A stretch of DNA of 10,513 bases from Planctomycetota bacterium (GCA_021777685.1 JAJYDH010000194.1:1-10513); one strand, 5' to 3'; counted from the stretch's first letter, positions 1 through 7,035 are shown. Notes: generated by a model not told the origin, from the letters alone. Numbers and translations are program-made.

Positions 1-1665
1 GAGGAAGTCGGCCCAGCGCTTCGCCTGCGTCTGCGAGATCAGCCAGTAGCTCACGTAGAACAGCACGCCCGCCGCCGCCAGCATCACCGACCCTTCGACG
101 ACCTCCTTGGTCTTCCCCTGCGCCGAGGCCACCAGCAGGTTCAGCCCGAGGGCCGTCAGCACGCTGGCCGCGACCGCCCCCGCGACGCCCCACTTGATCG
201 CCGACAGGGCCCGGGGCTGCCCGGCCTTGGCGACCAGGGCGACGAGCATGCTCAGGAGCAGGATCACCTCGACCCCCTCCCGGAGGATCGTCACCAGCGA
301 GTTCGCGAAGGCCAGGCCGAACGATCCGGCCGTCGAGGTCCCGGCGCGGCCCAGGGCCGCGACCACCTCGCCCCGGAGTCCGTCCAGTTCCGCCGCCAGC
401 TCTTGCCCCTTCAAACCCGAGTCGATCCGGCCCCGGATCGCGTTGAACCGCGACTCCAGCGGGGCCTTCTCCTGCGGCCGGCGGACGATCAGGAGCCGTT
501 CCAGCGGCTCGAAGTCGTTGAAATAGGCGTCGGTCATCGCCGAGGCCGCGTCCGAAGCCCGGTCCTCGTCGGCGAGCGACCTGATCCCCGCGAACGACTT
601 CCGCAGGGCGTCGAGTTGCCCGGCCTGCTCGGAGGCGTCGGGGACCACGACCACCTCGGCGACGTTGGTCGACTTGCCGACGTCTCGCCGGTCGACGACC
701 TTCAGCTTGTTGAGGTCATCCGAGGCCCTCGACAGCTCGACCAGGAGCTTCCCGGATCGCGTGACCAGCTCGCTCGCGGGAGTCTTCCCGTCGGCGACGG
801 CCTTGATCGCCGATCGGAGCCCGAGGAATTGCCCCTCGATCGCCCCGGCCCGCCGAAAACCGAGATGCCGACGGACGGCGGTTTCCATGTCCGAGGTCTC
901 GAACTCGCCCCAGTAGGCGTCCTCGGCCAGCTTCCGGGCCCTCTTCAGGCCGTCCGGCTTCCGGACGGCCTCGCGGGCCTCGGACAGCAGGACGCCGATC
1001 CGGTCCGTCACCTCGGGCCACGACCGGACGGGCCCCGCGACCTCCGCGGTCGCGACGATCGGGAAGCCCTTCAGGGCGATCGTCCCGAGGTCGACCGTCC
1101 CATCCCCCCCGACCTCGACCTCACGGCGGAGCGGCTCGCCCATCTCGTGCCAGGCGTTCAGGACGTACCGCCCGGCCGGGACGTCGGCGAAGGCGAAGCC
1201 ACCGCCCGCCTTGCAGACCTTCGCCCAGGGCGAGACGGTCACGACGACGTAACCCCTCATGTGGCTGTGGATGTCGCAGACCAGGCGGATCAGCCCGGGC
1301 TTGCCCGGGACATAATCGGCGGGTACGTTGGGGGCCATGCTCCGGTTGAACGGGAAGCCCGGCGTCAGGATGTGGACGTTGTGCGTCTCGGCGTCCTGAT
1401 TGGTGAAACGGACCGTCTGCCCGACCCGGATCACCTGGACCCTCGGCTCGAACTGGAGCCCGTGCTGGTTGACCAGGGCGACGCGAGCCGGGGTAATCGA
1501 AGCCATCGGCGGGGCCGTGCCGTCGGCCGGCTCCAGCGTCACGACCGCCGGGCTCACCGTGGGGGAGCAGGTGTCGGGCATCTCGATCCGCCCCTTGACC
1601 TCAACGCCTCGGGCGTTCGAAGACGCCAGGGCCACCAGGATGACCATCACCAGGGATCGCGTCAT
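1..1665 (-). CDS. Cupredoxin-FTR1 fusion iron permease (3' end beyond the window)
   Basis: Open to the left edge; 555 residues visible. Likely a high-affinity iron importer in the cytoplasmic membrane with a large extracytoplasmic N-terminal half. In order: signal peptide (about 1-20); cupredoxin-like domain (about 65-145) with HNVH at 95-98 and C130-x2-H133-x2-M136, as in type 1 copper sites; a small beta domain (about 146-195) like carboxypeptidase-regulatory folds; a helical region (about 200-440) with two related motifs, DAYWGEFE at 249-256 and DAYFNDFE at 379-386, suggesting an internal duplication; then the FTR1 domain with REGVE at 462-466 and hydrophobic helices up to the edge. REGxE is the iron-binding motif of FTR1/EfeU permeases. 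In fungi Ftr1 works with a copper ferroxidase, so a fused copper domain could oxidise ferrous iron or pass electrons; that is inference. No clear ribosome binding site is visible. An in-frame ATG at 1677 would add four residues; 1665 gives the more compact signal peptide. A Fur-like palindrome lies about 60 bp upstream. Confidence 0.88.
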   Translation of the reverse strand, partial: MTRSLVMVILVALASSNARGVEVKGRIEMPDTCSPTVSPAVVTLEPADGTAPPMASITPARVALVNQHGLQFEPRVQVIRVGQTVRFTNQDAETHNVHILTPGFPFNRSMAPNVPADYVPGKPGLIRLVCDIHSHMRGYVVVTVSPWAKVCKAGGGFAFADVPAGRYVLNAWHEMGEPLRREVEVGGDGTVDLGTIALKGFPIVATAEVAGPVRSWPEVTDRIGVLLSEAREAVRKPDGLKRARKLAEDAYWGEFETSDMETAVRRHLGFRRAGAIEGQFLGLRSAIKAVADGKTPASELVTRSGKLLVELSRASDDLNKLKVVDRRDVGKSTNVAEVVVVPDASEQAGQLDALRKSFAGIRSLADEDRASDAASAMTDAYFNDFEPLERLLIVRRPQEKAPLESRFNAIRGRIDSGLKGQELAAELDGLRGEVVAALGRAGTSTAGSFGLAFANSLVTILREGVEVILLLSMLVALVAKAGQPRALSAIKWGVAGAVAASVLTALGLNLLVASAQGKTKEVVEGSVMLAAAGVLFYVSYWLISQTQAKRWADFL

Positions 1666-1726
1666 GGGGCGTTCCATCGGGGTCGGGGATCTCGGAGGGC
1701 GGGCATCAGGCAGGGGGCAAATCGGT

Positions 1727-1745
1727 GTTGAGATTCAATCTCAAC
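1727..1745. promoter_or_regulatory. Fur-like 19-bp palindromic operator
   Basis: GTTGAGATTCAATCTCAAC is a perfect palindrome with 9-bp arms around one central base (1736). Its 7-1-7 core, TGAGATT-C-AATCTCA, matches the classical Fur core TGATAAT-n-ATTATCA at five of seven positions in each half. It lies 62 bp upstream of the iron permease start and 16 bp upstream of the first methyltransferase ATG, in an AT-rich patch between GC-rich genes. Iron-dependent repression of the permease is the natural reading. A weak plus-strand promoter could overlap it (TTGAGA at 1728, TAAATT at 1749, 15-bp spacer), so it might also affect the methyltransferase. The symmetry is observed; the regulator is inferred. 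A DtxR-type or other dimeric regulator is possible. Confidence 0.6.
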
Positions 1746-1760
1746 GGTTAAATTGTATCC

Positions 1761-2516
1761 ATGCTACCGATGTCCGTCAATCAACTTCCCCCGGATGTCG
1801 ATTCCGGCGAACAGGGCGCGATGAAACACGAGGATGTCCCCAGTCTCGACTTCGGCCCGATCCTCGAGACCACGGTCCGATCGGGGGGGCGGTCGATCAT
1901 CCTCCACCGTCCGGGCGATCCCGACCGCTTGCTCGACGCCCCCGAGGTCCGGGCCCGGAACGCGGCCGAGGATTACATGCCCTACTGGGCGTACCTCTGG
2001 CCCGGGTCCTTCCTCCTGGGCAACGCCGTGGCCGCCGGGCCGTGGCCGAAGGGCATGCAGGCCCTGGAGATCGGCTGCGGGCTCGGCCTGCCGGGGCTGG
2101 TCGCGCTCGCGCATGGCCTCCGCGTCCACTTCACCGATCACGACCCGACGACGCTCCGGTTCGTCGAGCGGAACGCCCGCGCGAATGGGTTCGTCTCGTC
2201 GAGCTTTTCGACCGCCCTGCTCGACTGGACCGACCCGCCGGCCGACCGCTACCCGCTGATCCTTGGTGCCGACGTGACCTACGAGAGGCGGCTGGTCCCG
2301 CTGGTCGCCGGGGTGGTCGCCGCGATGCTCGATGACGACGGGGTCGCCCTGATCTCGGACCCGAACCGGGTCGCGAGCGAAGGTTTCGGTGACGCCCTCG
2401 CCGCCCTCGGGCTCGCGAGCGAGGCGAATCCGGCCGAGGCCGAGACCGACGAGGGAACGCGGGTCCGAGGCACCATCCGGCGGATCTGGTGGAGCGATTC
2501 TCGTCGAACCGGGTGA
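1761..2516 (+). CDS. Class I SAM-dependent methyltransferase (METTL21 / ETFB-KMT-like)
   Basis: 251 residues, the size of a single-domain class I methyltransferase. The SAM-binding motif I is ALEIGCGLGLPGL at 101-113, followed by the acidic motif TDHD at 125-128. DWTDP at 155-159 and GADVTYE at 169-175 fit the later strands. The combination of PYWAYLWPG (74-82) before motif I with a [A/S]D[V/I]xY-type motif is typical of the Methyltransf_16 group (METTL21, METTL18 and ETF-beta lysine methyltransferases), so a protein substrate is plausible. The true acceptor cannot be read from sequence. No signal peptide is seen, so it is cytoplasmic. The start is uncertain: ATGs at 1761, 1770 and 1821 are all in frame. 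The family-like part begins around residue 21, and GGGCG just before 1821 is the only weak Shine-Dalgarno-like sequence, so 1821 may be the real start. It is divergent from the permease and 113 bp upstream of the beta-propeller gene. Confidence 0.8.
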   Translation: MLPMSVNQLPPDVDSGEQGAMKHEDVPSLDFGPILETTVRSGGRSIILHRPGDPDRLLDAPEVRARNAAEDYMPYWAYLWPGSFLLGNAVAAGPWPKGMQALEIGCGLGLPGLVALAHGLRVHFTDHDPTTLRFVERNARANGFVSSSFSTALLDWTDPPADRYPLILGADVTYERRLVPLVAGVVAAMLDDDGVALISDPNRVASEGFGDALAALGLASEANPAEAETDEGTRVRGTIRRIWWSDSRRTG

Positions 2517-2538
2517 TCAAAATGTTGGGAAAACGTGT

Positions 2539-2570
2539 TGGAATTGCTCCGACGATTTTCGGACAATCCA
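2539..2570 (+). terminator. Hairpin after the methyltransferase gene
   Basis: TGGAATTGCTCCGA pairs with TCGGACAATCCA (12 pairs with two bulged bases on the left arm) around a 6-base loop, 23 bp after the methyltransferase stop. No U-tract follows, so intrinsic termination is only a suggestion. TTGGAA (2538) and GACAAT (2562), 18 bp apart, could instead form a weak promoter for the next gene over the same bases. Confidence 0.3.
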
Positions 2571-2629
2571 TTCACCCTTCTCGTGTCATCATTCGGATCG
2601 CCCGGTTTCTGGATTACGAGGGACTCTCC

Positions 2630-4417
2630 ATGCGCACTCCCCCCCGGAATCGCCGTCGTCTCCCGCTCCGAGCTTGCCTGCCCCTCGCGACCTTCATCCT
2701 CCTGGCCGGGAACTCGCCTGCCCCGGGCGCCTGGGACGTCAAGCCCGACCCGCCGGCCGAGCCGTTCCAGCTCACGGTGAAGCCGGGGATGTCGCTGCCG
2801 ATGCCGAACCCGCCGGGGATCTGGCCCCTCTACCCGACGACGCCGAGCCCGTTCGTCGTCGTCGGCCAGAATGGGGCGCCGGCCGAAGCCCGCGAGGTCT
2901 GGGACCTGCGGACCTTCAAGAAGGCCGGCGAGATCAAGGGTAAGCTCGGATCGACCACGACGAGCCAGGCCCGCCTGAGCCCGGACGGCAAATATCTGGC
3001 GGTCGCGACAACCGACACCGACAACGACCGCGCCATCGAGGTCTGGTCGTTCGCCGACGGCAAGCTGGTCCGGCGGATCGAGCCGAAGCCCCGGGCCAAG
3101 AAGATCCTCGGGTTCGACTTCGCCGCGAGCGGCCGGCTGGTCCTGGCCCTGGAGACGGACGTCGCGAAGATCCTCCAGACGTATGACTTTAACGCCGGGA
3201 CGATGATCGGCACCCAGCCCTTGACGGCCAAGTTCCAGGAAGGTTCGTTCGCCCTGAGCCCGGGTCGGAAATACGCGGCGTTCCTGGTCGAGAACGAGCT
3301 TCGCGTCCTCGACCTCGACCAGGGGAAACTGGCCGGCTCGATGGTCGTCAAGGGGGCGTGCCAAGGGATGGCCTTCTCGCCCGACGGGACTGAGCTGGCC
3401 GCGCTCTTCTTCGAGGCCCCCGGGGCCCGCTTGACGGTCTGGGACGTGACCAAGGCCGAGGTCGCCGCCGATTACCAACTGCCCAGCGGGCCGATGTTCC
3501 CGACGCCCGGCTGGGCCGACTCCGGCGGTCGGAGCATCGACTGGCTCCCGGACGGCAGCGCCTGGTTGCTGGCCGGGCATGCCCTGGTGAACCGCAAGGA
3601 CGGCCGGTGGGTCTGGAGCCTCTTCTCACCTTCCTATAAGGACGCCAAGGGCAACTTCCGCCCGGACGCCCTGATCTCATCGCAGTCGGTCAAGCTCCTC
3701 GACAACGACCACGCCCTCGCCGGGCTGAAGCCGAGAGGAGGTCGAATCGGGCTGGAGGTCGTGGCGTTGCCCTGGCCCCAGATCGACGCCAGCCTCAAGG
3801 CCATCGAGGCCGGCGCCCCGGCCTTGCTGAATTCGGGAGGCTCGTTGACCCTCCAGTTCCACGTCGGCAACGTCCGGTTCTCCACGGTCCAGGAGGTCGA
3901 GGCCGGCCTCGCCGAGGCGATCGGCGAGGGCCTGGCCGCGCAGGGGATCAAGCTCGAAAAAGGCCAGCCGGTCGTCCTCCACGTCACCCACAACGAGGAA
4001 GCCGGCCCTCCCTATCGGATCGTGGGGCCGGGCCTCGTCGGGACCAATCAATCCGTCATCTCGACCCGGTTCACCACCGAGCTGGCCCTGACCGTGGCCG
4101 GCGGCAAGACGCCGGTATGGACCGACCAGAAGATCGAGACCGGGCTGGGCCGCTTCACGACCGACCGGAAGATCGGCGGCCGGATCGACGAGCCGGGCAT
4201 GCGGATGGGCGGTTTTGAGGGAGTGAAGGCGTCGGTCAAGAGCCTCGGCCTGCCCTATTTCATCCCCCGGCCCCAGGACAAGAACCTGGCGATGCTGCCC
4301 GGCACCTCGGTCCTCGTCGCCGCGCCGGCGTCGGCCCGTGTCAACGGGCCGGCCAGCGCGAAGGTCGTCAAGCCGACGATGCGCGGCCAGTCTTCGGACC
4401 CGGCCAGGAAGAAGTGA
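2630..4417 (+). CDS. Secreted WD40-like beta-propeller protein with uncharacterised C-terminal domain
   Basis: 595 residues from ATG 2630, chosen because AGGG lies 7 bases upstream and the start gives a textbook signal peptide: Arg-rich n-region (RNRRR), hydrophobic stretch (LPLATFILLAG) and a small-residue cleavage region near residue 35. The open frame extends upstream to 2489 but that part overlaps the methyltransferase and lacks protein-like character. Residues about 100-340 contain propeller-like repeats: SPDGK at 117, SPGRK at 210, SPDGT at 250 followed by LTVWDV, and LPDGS at 306. Each is followed by hydrophobic strands and an xVWxx/xVLDL-type strand, as in degenerate WD40 blades. Residues from about 390 to the end form a second, mixed alpha/beta region that I do not recognise. 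There are no membrane segments beyond the signal peptide, so it is probably exported. Exported proteins of this kind are common in planctomycetes and mostly uncharacterised. A binding or scaffold role is likely, with partner unknown. Confidence 0.8.
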   Translation: MRTPPRNRRRLPLRACLPLATFILLAGNSPAPGAWDVKPDPPAEPFQLTVKPGMSLPMPNPPGIWPLYPTTPSPFVVVGQNGAPAEAREVWDLRTFKKAGEIKGKLGSTTTSQARLSPDGKYLAVATTDTDNDRAIEVWSFADGKLVRRIEPKPRAKKILGFDFAASGRLVLALETDVAKILQTYDFNAGTMIGTQPLTAKFQEGSFALSPGRKYAAFLVENELRVLDLDQGKLAGSMVVKGACQGMAFSPDGTELAALFFEAPGARLTVWDVTKAEVAADYQLPSGPMFPTPGWADSGGRSIDWLPDGSAWLLAGHALVNRKDGRWVWSLFSPSYKDAKGNFRPDALISSQSVKLLDNDHALAGLKPRGGRIGLEVVALPWPQIDASLKAIEAGAPALLNSGGSLTLQFHVGNVRFSTVQEVEAGLAEAIGEGLAAQGIKLEKGQPVVLHVTHNEEAGPPYRIVGPGLVGTNQSVISTRFTTELALTVAGGKTPVWTDQKIETGLGRFTTDRKIGGRIDEPGMRMGGFEGVKASVKSLGLPYFIPRPQDKNLAMLPGTSVLVAAPASARVNGPASAKVVKPTMRGQSSDPARKK

Positions 4418-4434
4418 GGATGCTGGCCCGCGTC

Positions 4435-4463
4435 CCGGGAACGCTCGTCAGGAGCGTTCCCGG
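4435..4463. terminator. Bidirectional terminator hairpin between convergent genes
   Basis: CCGGGAACGCTC (4435-4446) and GAGCGTTCCCGG (4452-4463) are perfect 12-bp inverted arms around a 5-base loop. The hairpin starts 17 bp after the beta-propeller gene stop. The TGA stop of pyrD (4450-4448, minus strand) sits inside the loop and the last pyrD codons form one arm. It can serve both converging transcripts. No T-tract is present on either side, which is common for GC-rich genomes. Confidence 0.65.
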
Positions 4464-5374
4464 TTCGATCGCAGAGTCCCGATGATGTCAGTCACCCGGC
4501 CGATGCCCGCCTCGTCGAGCTTCCTCGTCAGGTCGTCGAGCAGGGTCTCGGCGGCGGTCGGGTCGGCGAAGGTCGCGGTGCCGACCTGGATGGCCGAGGC
4601 GCCCGCGACGAGGAATTCGAGCGCGTCGTCGGCCTCGCCGATCCCGCCGATCCCGATGATGGGCAGGTTGGGCAAGGCCCGGGCGACCTCCCAGACCATC
4701 CGGAGGGCGAGGGGTTTGATGGCCGGCCCGCTCAGGCCCCCGACGTCGTTGGCCAGGATCGGACGGCGGCTCCGCCAGTTGACCGCCATCCCCCGGAACG
4801 TGTTGACCAGGCTCACCGCGTCGGCCCCGCCATCGGCGGAGGCGCGGGCGATGGCGACGATGTCGGTCACGTTCGGCGTCAGCTTGGCGATGATCGGCAG
4901 CGGGCAGGATTCCCGGACCCGCCCGACCAGCCGCTCGACCGCGAAGGGGTCGATCCCCAGGTCGAGGCCGTGGCTGACGTTCGGGCAGGAGATGTTCAGC
5001 TCCACGGCCGCGACGCCCGGCTCCTCGCCGATCATCGCGGCCATCTCGACGAACTGGTCCTCGTCCTCCCCGGCGATGTTGGCGATCACGGCCGTCCCGA
5101 CCGTCCGTAGGTAGGGCAGGTGGTGCGTCCGGAAATGGTCGATGCCGTCGTTGTCGAGCCCGATCGCGTTCAGCAGGCCCGAGGGGGTCTCGACGGTCCG
5201 GGGCGTCGGGTTGCCGGCCCTGGGGCGGAGCGTCACCGTCTTCGGGATCACCCCGCCGAGCCGATTTAGCCGGATGAAGCCGGCCATCTCCCGGACGTAG
5301 CCGAACGTCCCCGAGGCCACCAGGACCGGATTCGAGAGGGCCAGACGCCCCAGCTTCACGTTCAGGTCGACCAC
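4448..5374 (-). CDS. pyrD: Dihydroorotate dehydrogenase, class 1B catalytic subunit
   Basis: Oxidises dihydroorotate to orotate in pyrimidine synthesis, in the cytoplasm, using FMN; class 1B enzymes normally pair with the iron-sulfur/FAD subunit PyrK to use NAD+. No pyrK is seen here. From the chosen GTG at 5374 the protein has 308 residues, the normal class 1 length, and begins VDLNVKLG as family members do. GGAGG lies 4 bases upstream of this GTG. The open frame extends upstream to 5560 but that part is not family-like. Visible motifs: NPVLVASGTFGY (15-26), KTVTLRPRAGNPTPR (45-59), ETPSGLLNAIGLDN (62-75), ELNISCPNV (125-133) with C130 as the class 1 catalytic base, IIAKLTPNV, SLVNTFRGM, the GGLSGPAIKP motif, and GIGGI plus IQVGTA at the FMN phosphate site. 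It converges with the beta-propeller gene and is divergent from the transglutaminase-fold gene. Confidence 0.95.
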   Translation of the reverse strand: MVDLNVKLGRLALSNPVLVASGTFGYVREMAGFIRLNRLGGVIPKTVTLRPRAGNPTPRTVETPSGLLNAIGLDNDGIDHFRTHHLPYLRTVGTAVIANIAGEDEDQFVEMAAMIGEEPGVAAVELNISCPNVSHGLDLGIDPFAVERLVGRVRESCPLPIIAKLTPNVTDIVAIARASADGGADAVSLVNTFRGMAVNWRSRRPILANDVGGLSGPAIKPLALRMVWEVARALPNLPIIGIGGIGEADDALEFLVAGASAIQVGTATFADPTAAETLLDDLTRKLDEAGIGRVTDIIGTLRSNRERS

Positions 5375-5565
5375 GCCACCTCCATCGTCGGGATTTTCGC
5401 TCCACTCTGATGTACCGCCGCCCGGAGCGACTTCGCAATCCCAGTTCGGCGCGTCCCTCGCCCCAGAAGATCGTTGCAAGCGGATCGCGGGTCTGGAAAC
5501 ATCGGTGGAACCAACCGCGTCGTCGTGCGATCCCCTGGCCGTCCAACCCTCACGGTCCACCCATC

Positions 5566-6711
5566 ATGAACCGACAAGGCTCCTCCTCGATCCCCTGCAT
5601 CGCGGCGCTGATGGTGATCCTCCTCCCGGGGAATGGTCTGGCGCAGCGGGATCGACCCGGGGCGGGCCCGGCCTATGTGCTCGTCCCGGTCTCCGCGAAG
5701 AAGATCAAGGCCGAGATGAGCTACGAGTACAAGGCGCCCCGGGTTCAGGCGGACGAGTGGACCGTCTACGTCGCCCAACTGCCCGAGCTGCCCGGCCAGG
5801 TCGACGTCCGGACGACCCTCTTTCCCCAGGGGACCCCGGCCCGCGACCTGAGCGACGAGGGGCGGCCGATGCTTTTCGTCCGGGTTCCTTCCCAGGGGGA
5901 AATCTGGAGCAAGAACATCGCCGTCCGCGTCAAGTACGAGGCGACCCTGATCGGGCGCAAGCTCGAGCCTCGCGAGCCGGGGTCGCCCGCGGGGCCGCCG
6001 GTCCCTCCTCTCGAATCGATCACCCGCCGGCTCGAACTCTCGGGCGGCCACCAGTTCGACTATCAGGCCGAACCGTTCCGGGCCTGGCTCAAGGAGAACG
6101 ACCTCCGCCGGCAGCCGAGAGAGAGCGAGGTCGACTTCGCCCGCAAGGTCTACCTGGCCGTCCGGAAGAAGCTGAAGCACTTCGAGGGCGCGAATGCGGA
6201 GCACCTGGCATCGCGCGTCTGCGTGGCGGGCCGGTCCGATTTCGCGGGCCTGACGGCGGCCTACGTCGCGGCCCTCCGCGCCAACGGGATCCCGACGAGG
6301 ATCCTCGCCGGTCGCGTGGTGATCCGCGAGGGCAAGCCGATCAAGGAGAGTTGGCTTCACGCCAAGGTCGAATTTTACGCCCAGGGGATCGGCTGGGTCC
6401 CGGTCGACATGGCGGGGGCCCTCCGTTCCGGCAAGCCCGTCGACGGCCTGGAATTCTTCGGGGTCGACTCCGCCGAATTCCTCACGACGCACACCGACAC
6501 CGATATCATCATCAACACTTACTTCGGCCGCAAGACGATCGAATGGCTCCCCGACGCGACCCCCTGGGTGATCGGCTCGGGCACGCTCGACAACTCTCAG
6601 ATCAAGTGCGGCCTGATCACCGAGGTTGAGCCGCTCGACCTCGCCGAATTCCTCGCGAGCCGGGCCCCCCGCCCGGCTCCGAAGAAGCAGGCCGCGAGGA
6701 AGGCCCGGTAA
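5566..6711 (+). CDS. Secreted transglutaminase-fold protein lacking the catalytic cysteine
   Basis: 381 residues from ATG 5566, chosen because it opens a signal peptide (hydrophobic core CIAALMVILLPG, cleavage near GLA-Q). No Shine-Dalgarno sequence is visible, and the open frame extends upstream to 5410. Residues about 30-150 are a beta-rich N-terminal domain. Residues about 170-300 match the transglutaminase-like fold (PF01841). SDFAGLTAAYVAALRANGIP corresponds to the family block in which Cys lies 15 residues before the Gly of GIP; here that residue is F226 (TTC 6241-6243). His (WLHAKVEF, H265) and Asp (GWVPVD, D281) of the triad are present. C219 lies seven residues earlier and is probably not equivalent. 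The protein may be a non-catalytic binding domain, or use different chemistry. The tail is rich in Lys, Arg and Ala (KKQAARKAR). Its 3' end is nearly repeated at 8719-8802. It is divergent from pyrD, with 191 bp between the starts in which I see no clear promoter. Confidence 0.82.
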   Translation: MNRQGSSSIPCIAALMVILLPGNGLAQRDRPGAGPAYVLVPVSAKKIKAEMSYEYKAPRVQADEWTVYVAQLPELPGQVDVRTTLFPQGTPARDLSDEGRPMLFVRVPSQGEIWSKNIAVRVKYEATLIGRKLEPREPGSPAGPPVPPLESITRRLELSGGHQFDYQAEPFRAWLKENDLRRQPRESEVDFARKVYLAVRKKLKHFEGANAEHLASRVCVAGRSDFAGLTAAYVAALRANGIPTRILAGRVVIREGKPIKESWLHAKVEFYAQGIGWVPVDMAGALRSGKPVDGLEFFGVDSAEFLTTHTDTDIIINTYFGRKTIEWLPDATPWVIGSGTLDNSQIKCGLITEVEPLDLAEFLASRAPRPAPKKQAARKAR

Positions 6712-6712
6712 A

Positions 6713-6811
6713 CAGCGGTCAGCGGTCAGCCAGATGAGAGATTGCCAAGGCGAGCCGAGATTCACGAAAGTGTTGCTTATTGCTGAACATCGACTGCTGA
6801 AAGCTGACGCC
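6713..6811. repeat. Imperfect inverted-repeat (REP/MITE-like) element
   Basis: GGTCAGCGGTCAGCCAG (6717-6733) faces CTGCTGAAAGCTGACGC (6794-6810); the right arm read in reverse complement is GCGTCAGCTTTCAGCAG, sharing GTCAGC-nn-TCAGC and a terminal AG. The left arm also contains a tandem CAGCGGT unit. The roughly 60-bp interior is not coding in any convincing way. It begins immediately after the transglutaminase-fold gene stop. It resembles dispersed intergenic repeats, but copy number cannot be judged from one window. Confidence 0.45.
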
Positions 6812-6866
6812 CGTTCCATTTCTCCAGACCTTCTTGTCTCGTCCTCCCGATTCCGCTTTAATCATT

Positions 6867-6899
6867 GAGGCCCTCCGGCCACAATTCAATGAGGGCCTC
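6867..6899. terminator. GC-rich hairpin, possible terminator
   Basis: GAGGCCCTC (6867-6875) and GAGGGCCTC (6891-6899) are perfect 9-bp arms with a 15-base loop. ATTGA (6864-6868) can instead pair with TCAAT (6886-6890), giving a competing fold. No U-tract follows directly. It may end transcription from the transglutaminase-fold gene, which lacks a nearer hairpin. Confidence 0.4.
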
Positions 6900-6944
6900 C
6901 AACTGGACAGAAAAGCAAATATCGCGAATATCAAATTTTTTTCC

Positions 6945-6976
6945 TTGACATAAGGTTTTTTTATTTCGCCTATACT
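6945..6976 (+). promoter_or_regulatory. Sigma70-like promoter before the decayed gene
   Basis: TTGACA (6945-6950) is a perfect -35 box and TATACT (6971-6976) a near-perfect -10 box, but the spacer is 20 bp, longer than the usual 16-18, and contains a T7 run. It lies about 60 bp upstream of the ATG at 7036. The two hexamers stand out in an AT-rich stretch; the long spacer lowers the confidence. Confidence 0.4.
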
Positions 6977-7035
6977 CTGCCCCAAGTAACGATCCCTTCA
7001 CCGAGTTGCATCTTTATCATCCCGGAGAATCGTCG

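Larger units (their letters stand above)
6712..7035. other. 324-bp gene-free spacer at the start of the AT-rich segment
   Basis: No credible gene is seen here. The stretch holds, in order, the imperfect inverted-repeat element, a GC-rich hairpin at 6867-6899, a short 9-bp-period direct repeat (AATATC at 6918 and 6927), two T7 runs and a sigma70-like promoter. Base composition falls sharply compared with the genes on the left. Confidence 0.6.

Noticed and set aside
403..1731. Long plus-strand open frame of 442 codons
   Set aside because: It is antisense to the cupredoxin-FTR1 gene, which shows clear domains and motifs. The plus-strand product is Arg/Asp/Gly-rich filler typical of GC-rich shadow frames.
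2279..3580. Long minus-strand open frame of 433 codons
   Set aside because: It is antisense to the methyltransferase end and the beta-propeller gene, with low-complexity Arg/Gly/Pro composition and no domain motif.
5375..5565. Promoter or operator in the pyrD/transglutaminase divergent region
   Set aside because: I found no convincing -35/-10 pair, palindrome or riboswitch-like pairing in these 191 bases; the genes must be expressed from here, but no site can be supported.
5362..6819. Long minus-strand open frame of 485 codons
   Set aside because: It covers the pyrD start and the whole transglutaminase-fold gene in antisense. Composition is that of a shadow frame and no motif is seen.
6719..6985. 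Minus-strand open frame of 88 codons in the gene-free spacer
   Set aside because: It needs a TTG start with no ribosome binding site and runs through the inverted-repeat element and the hairpin.
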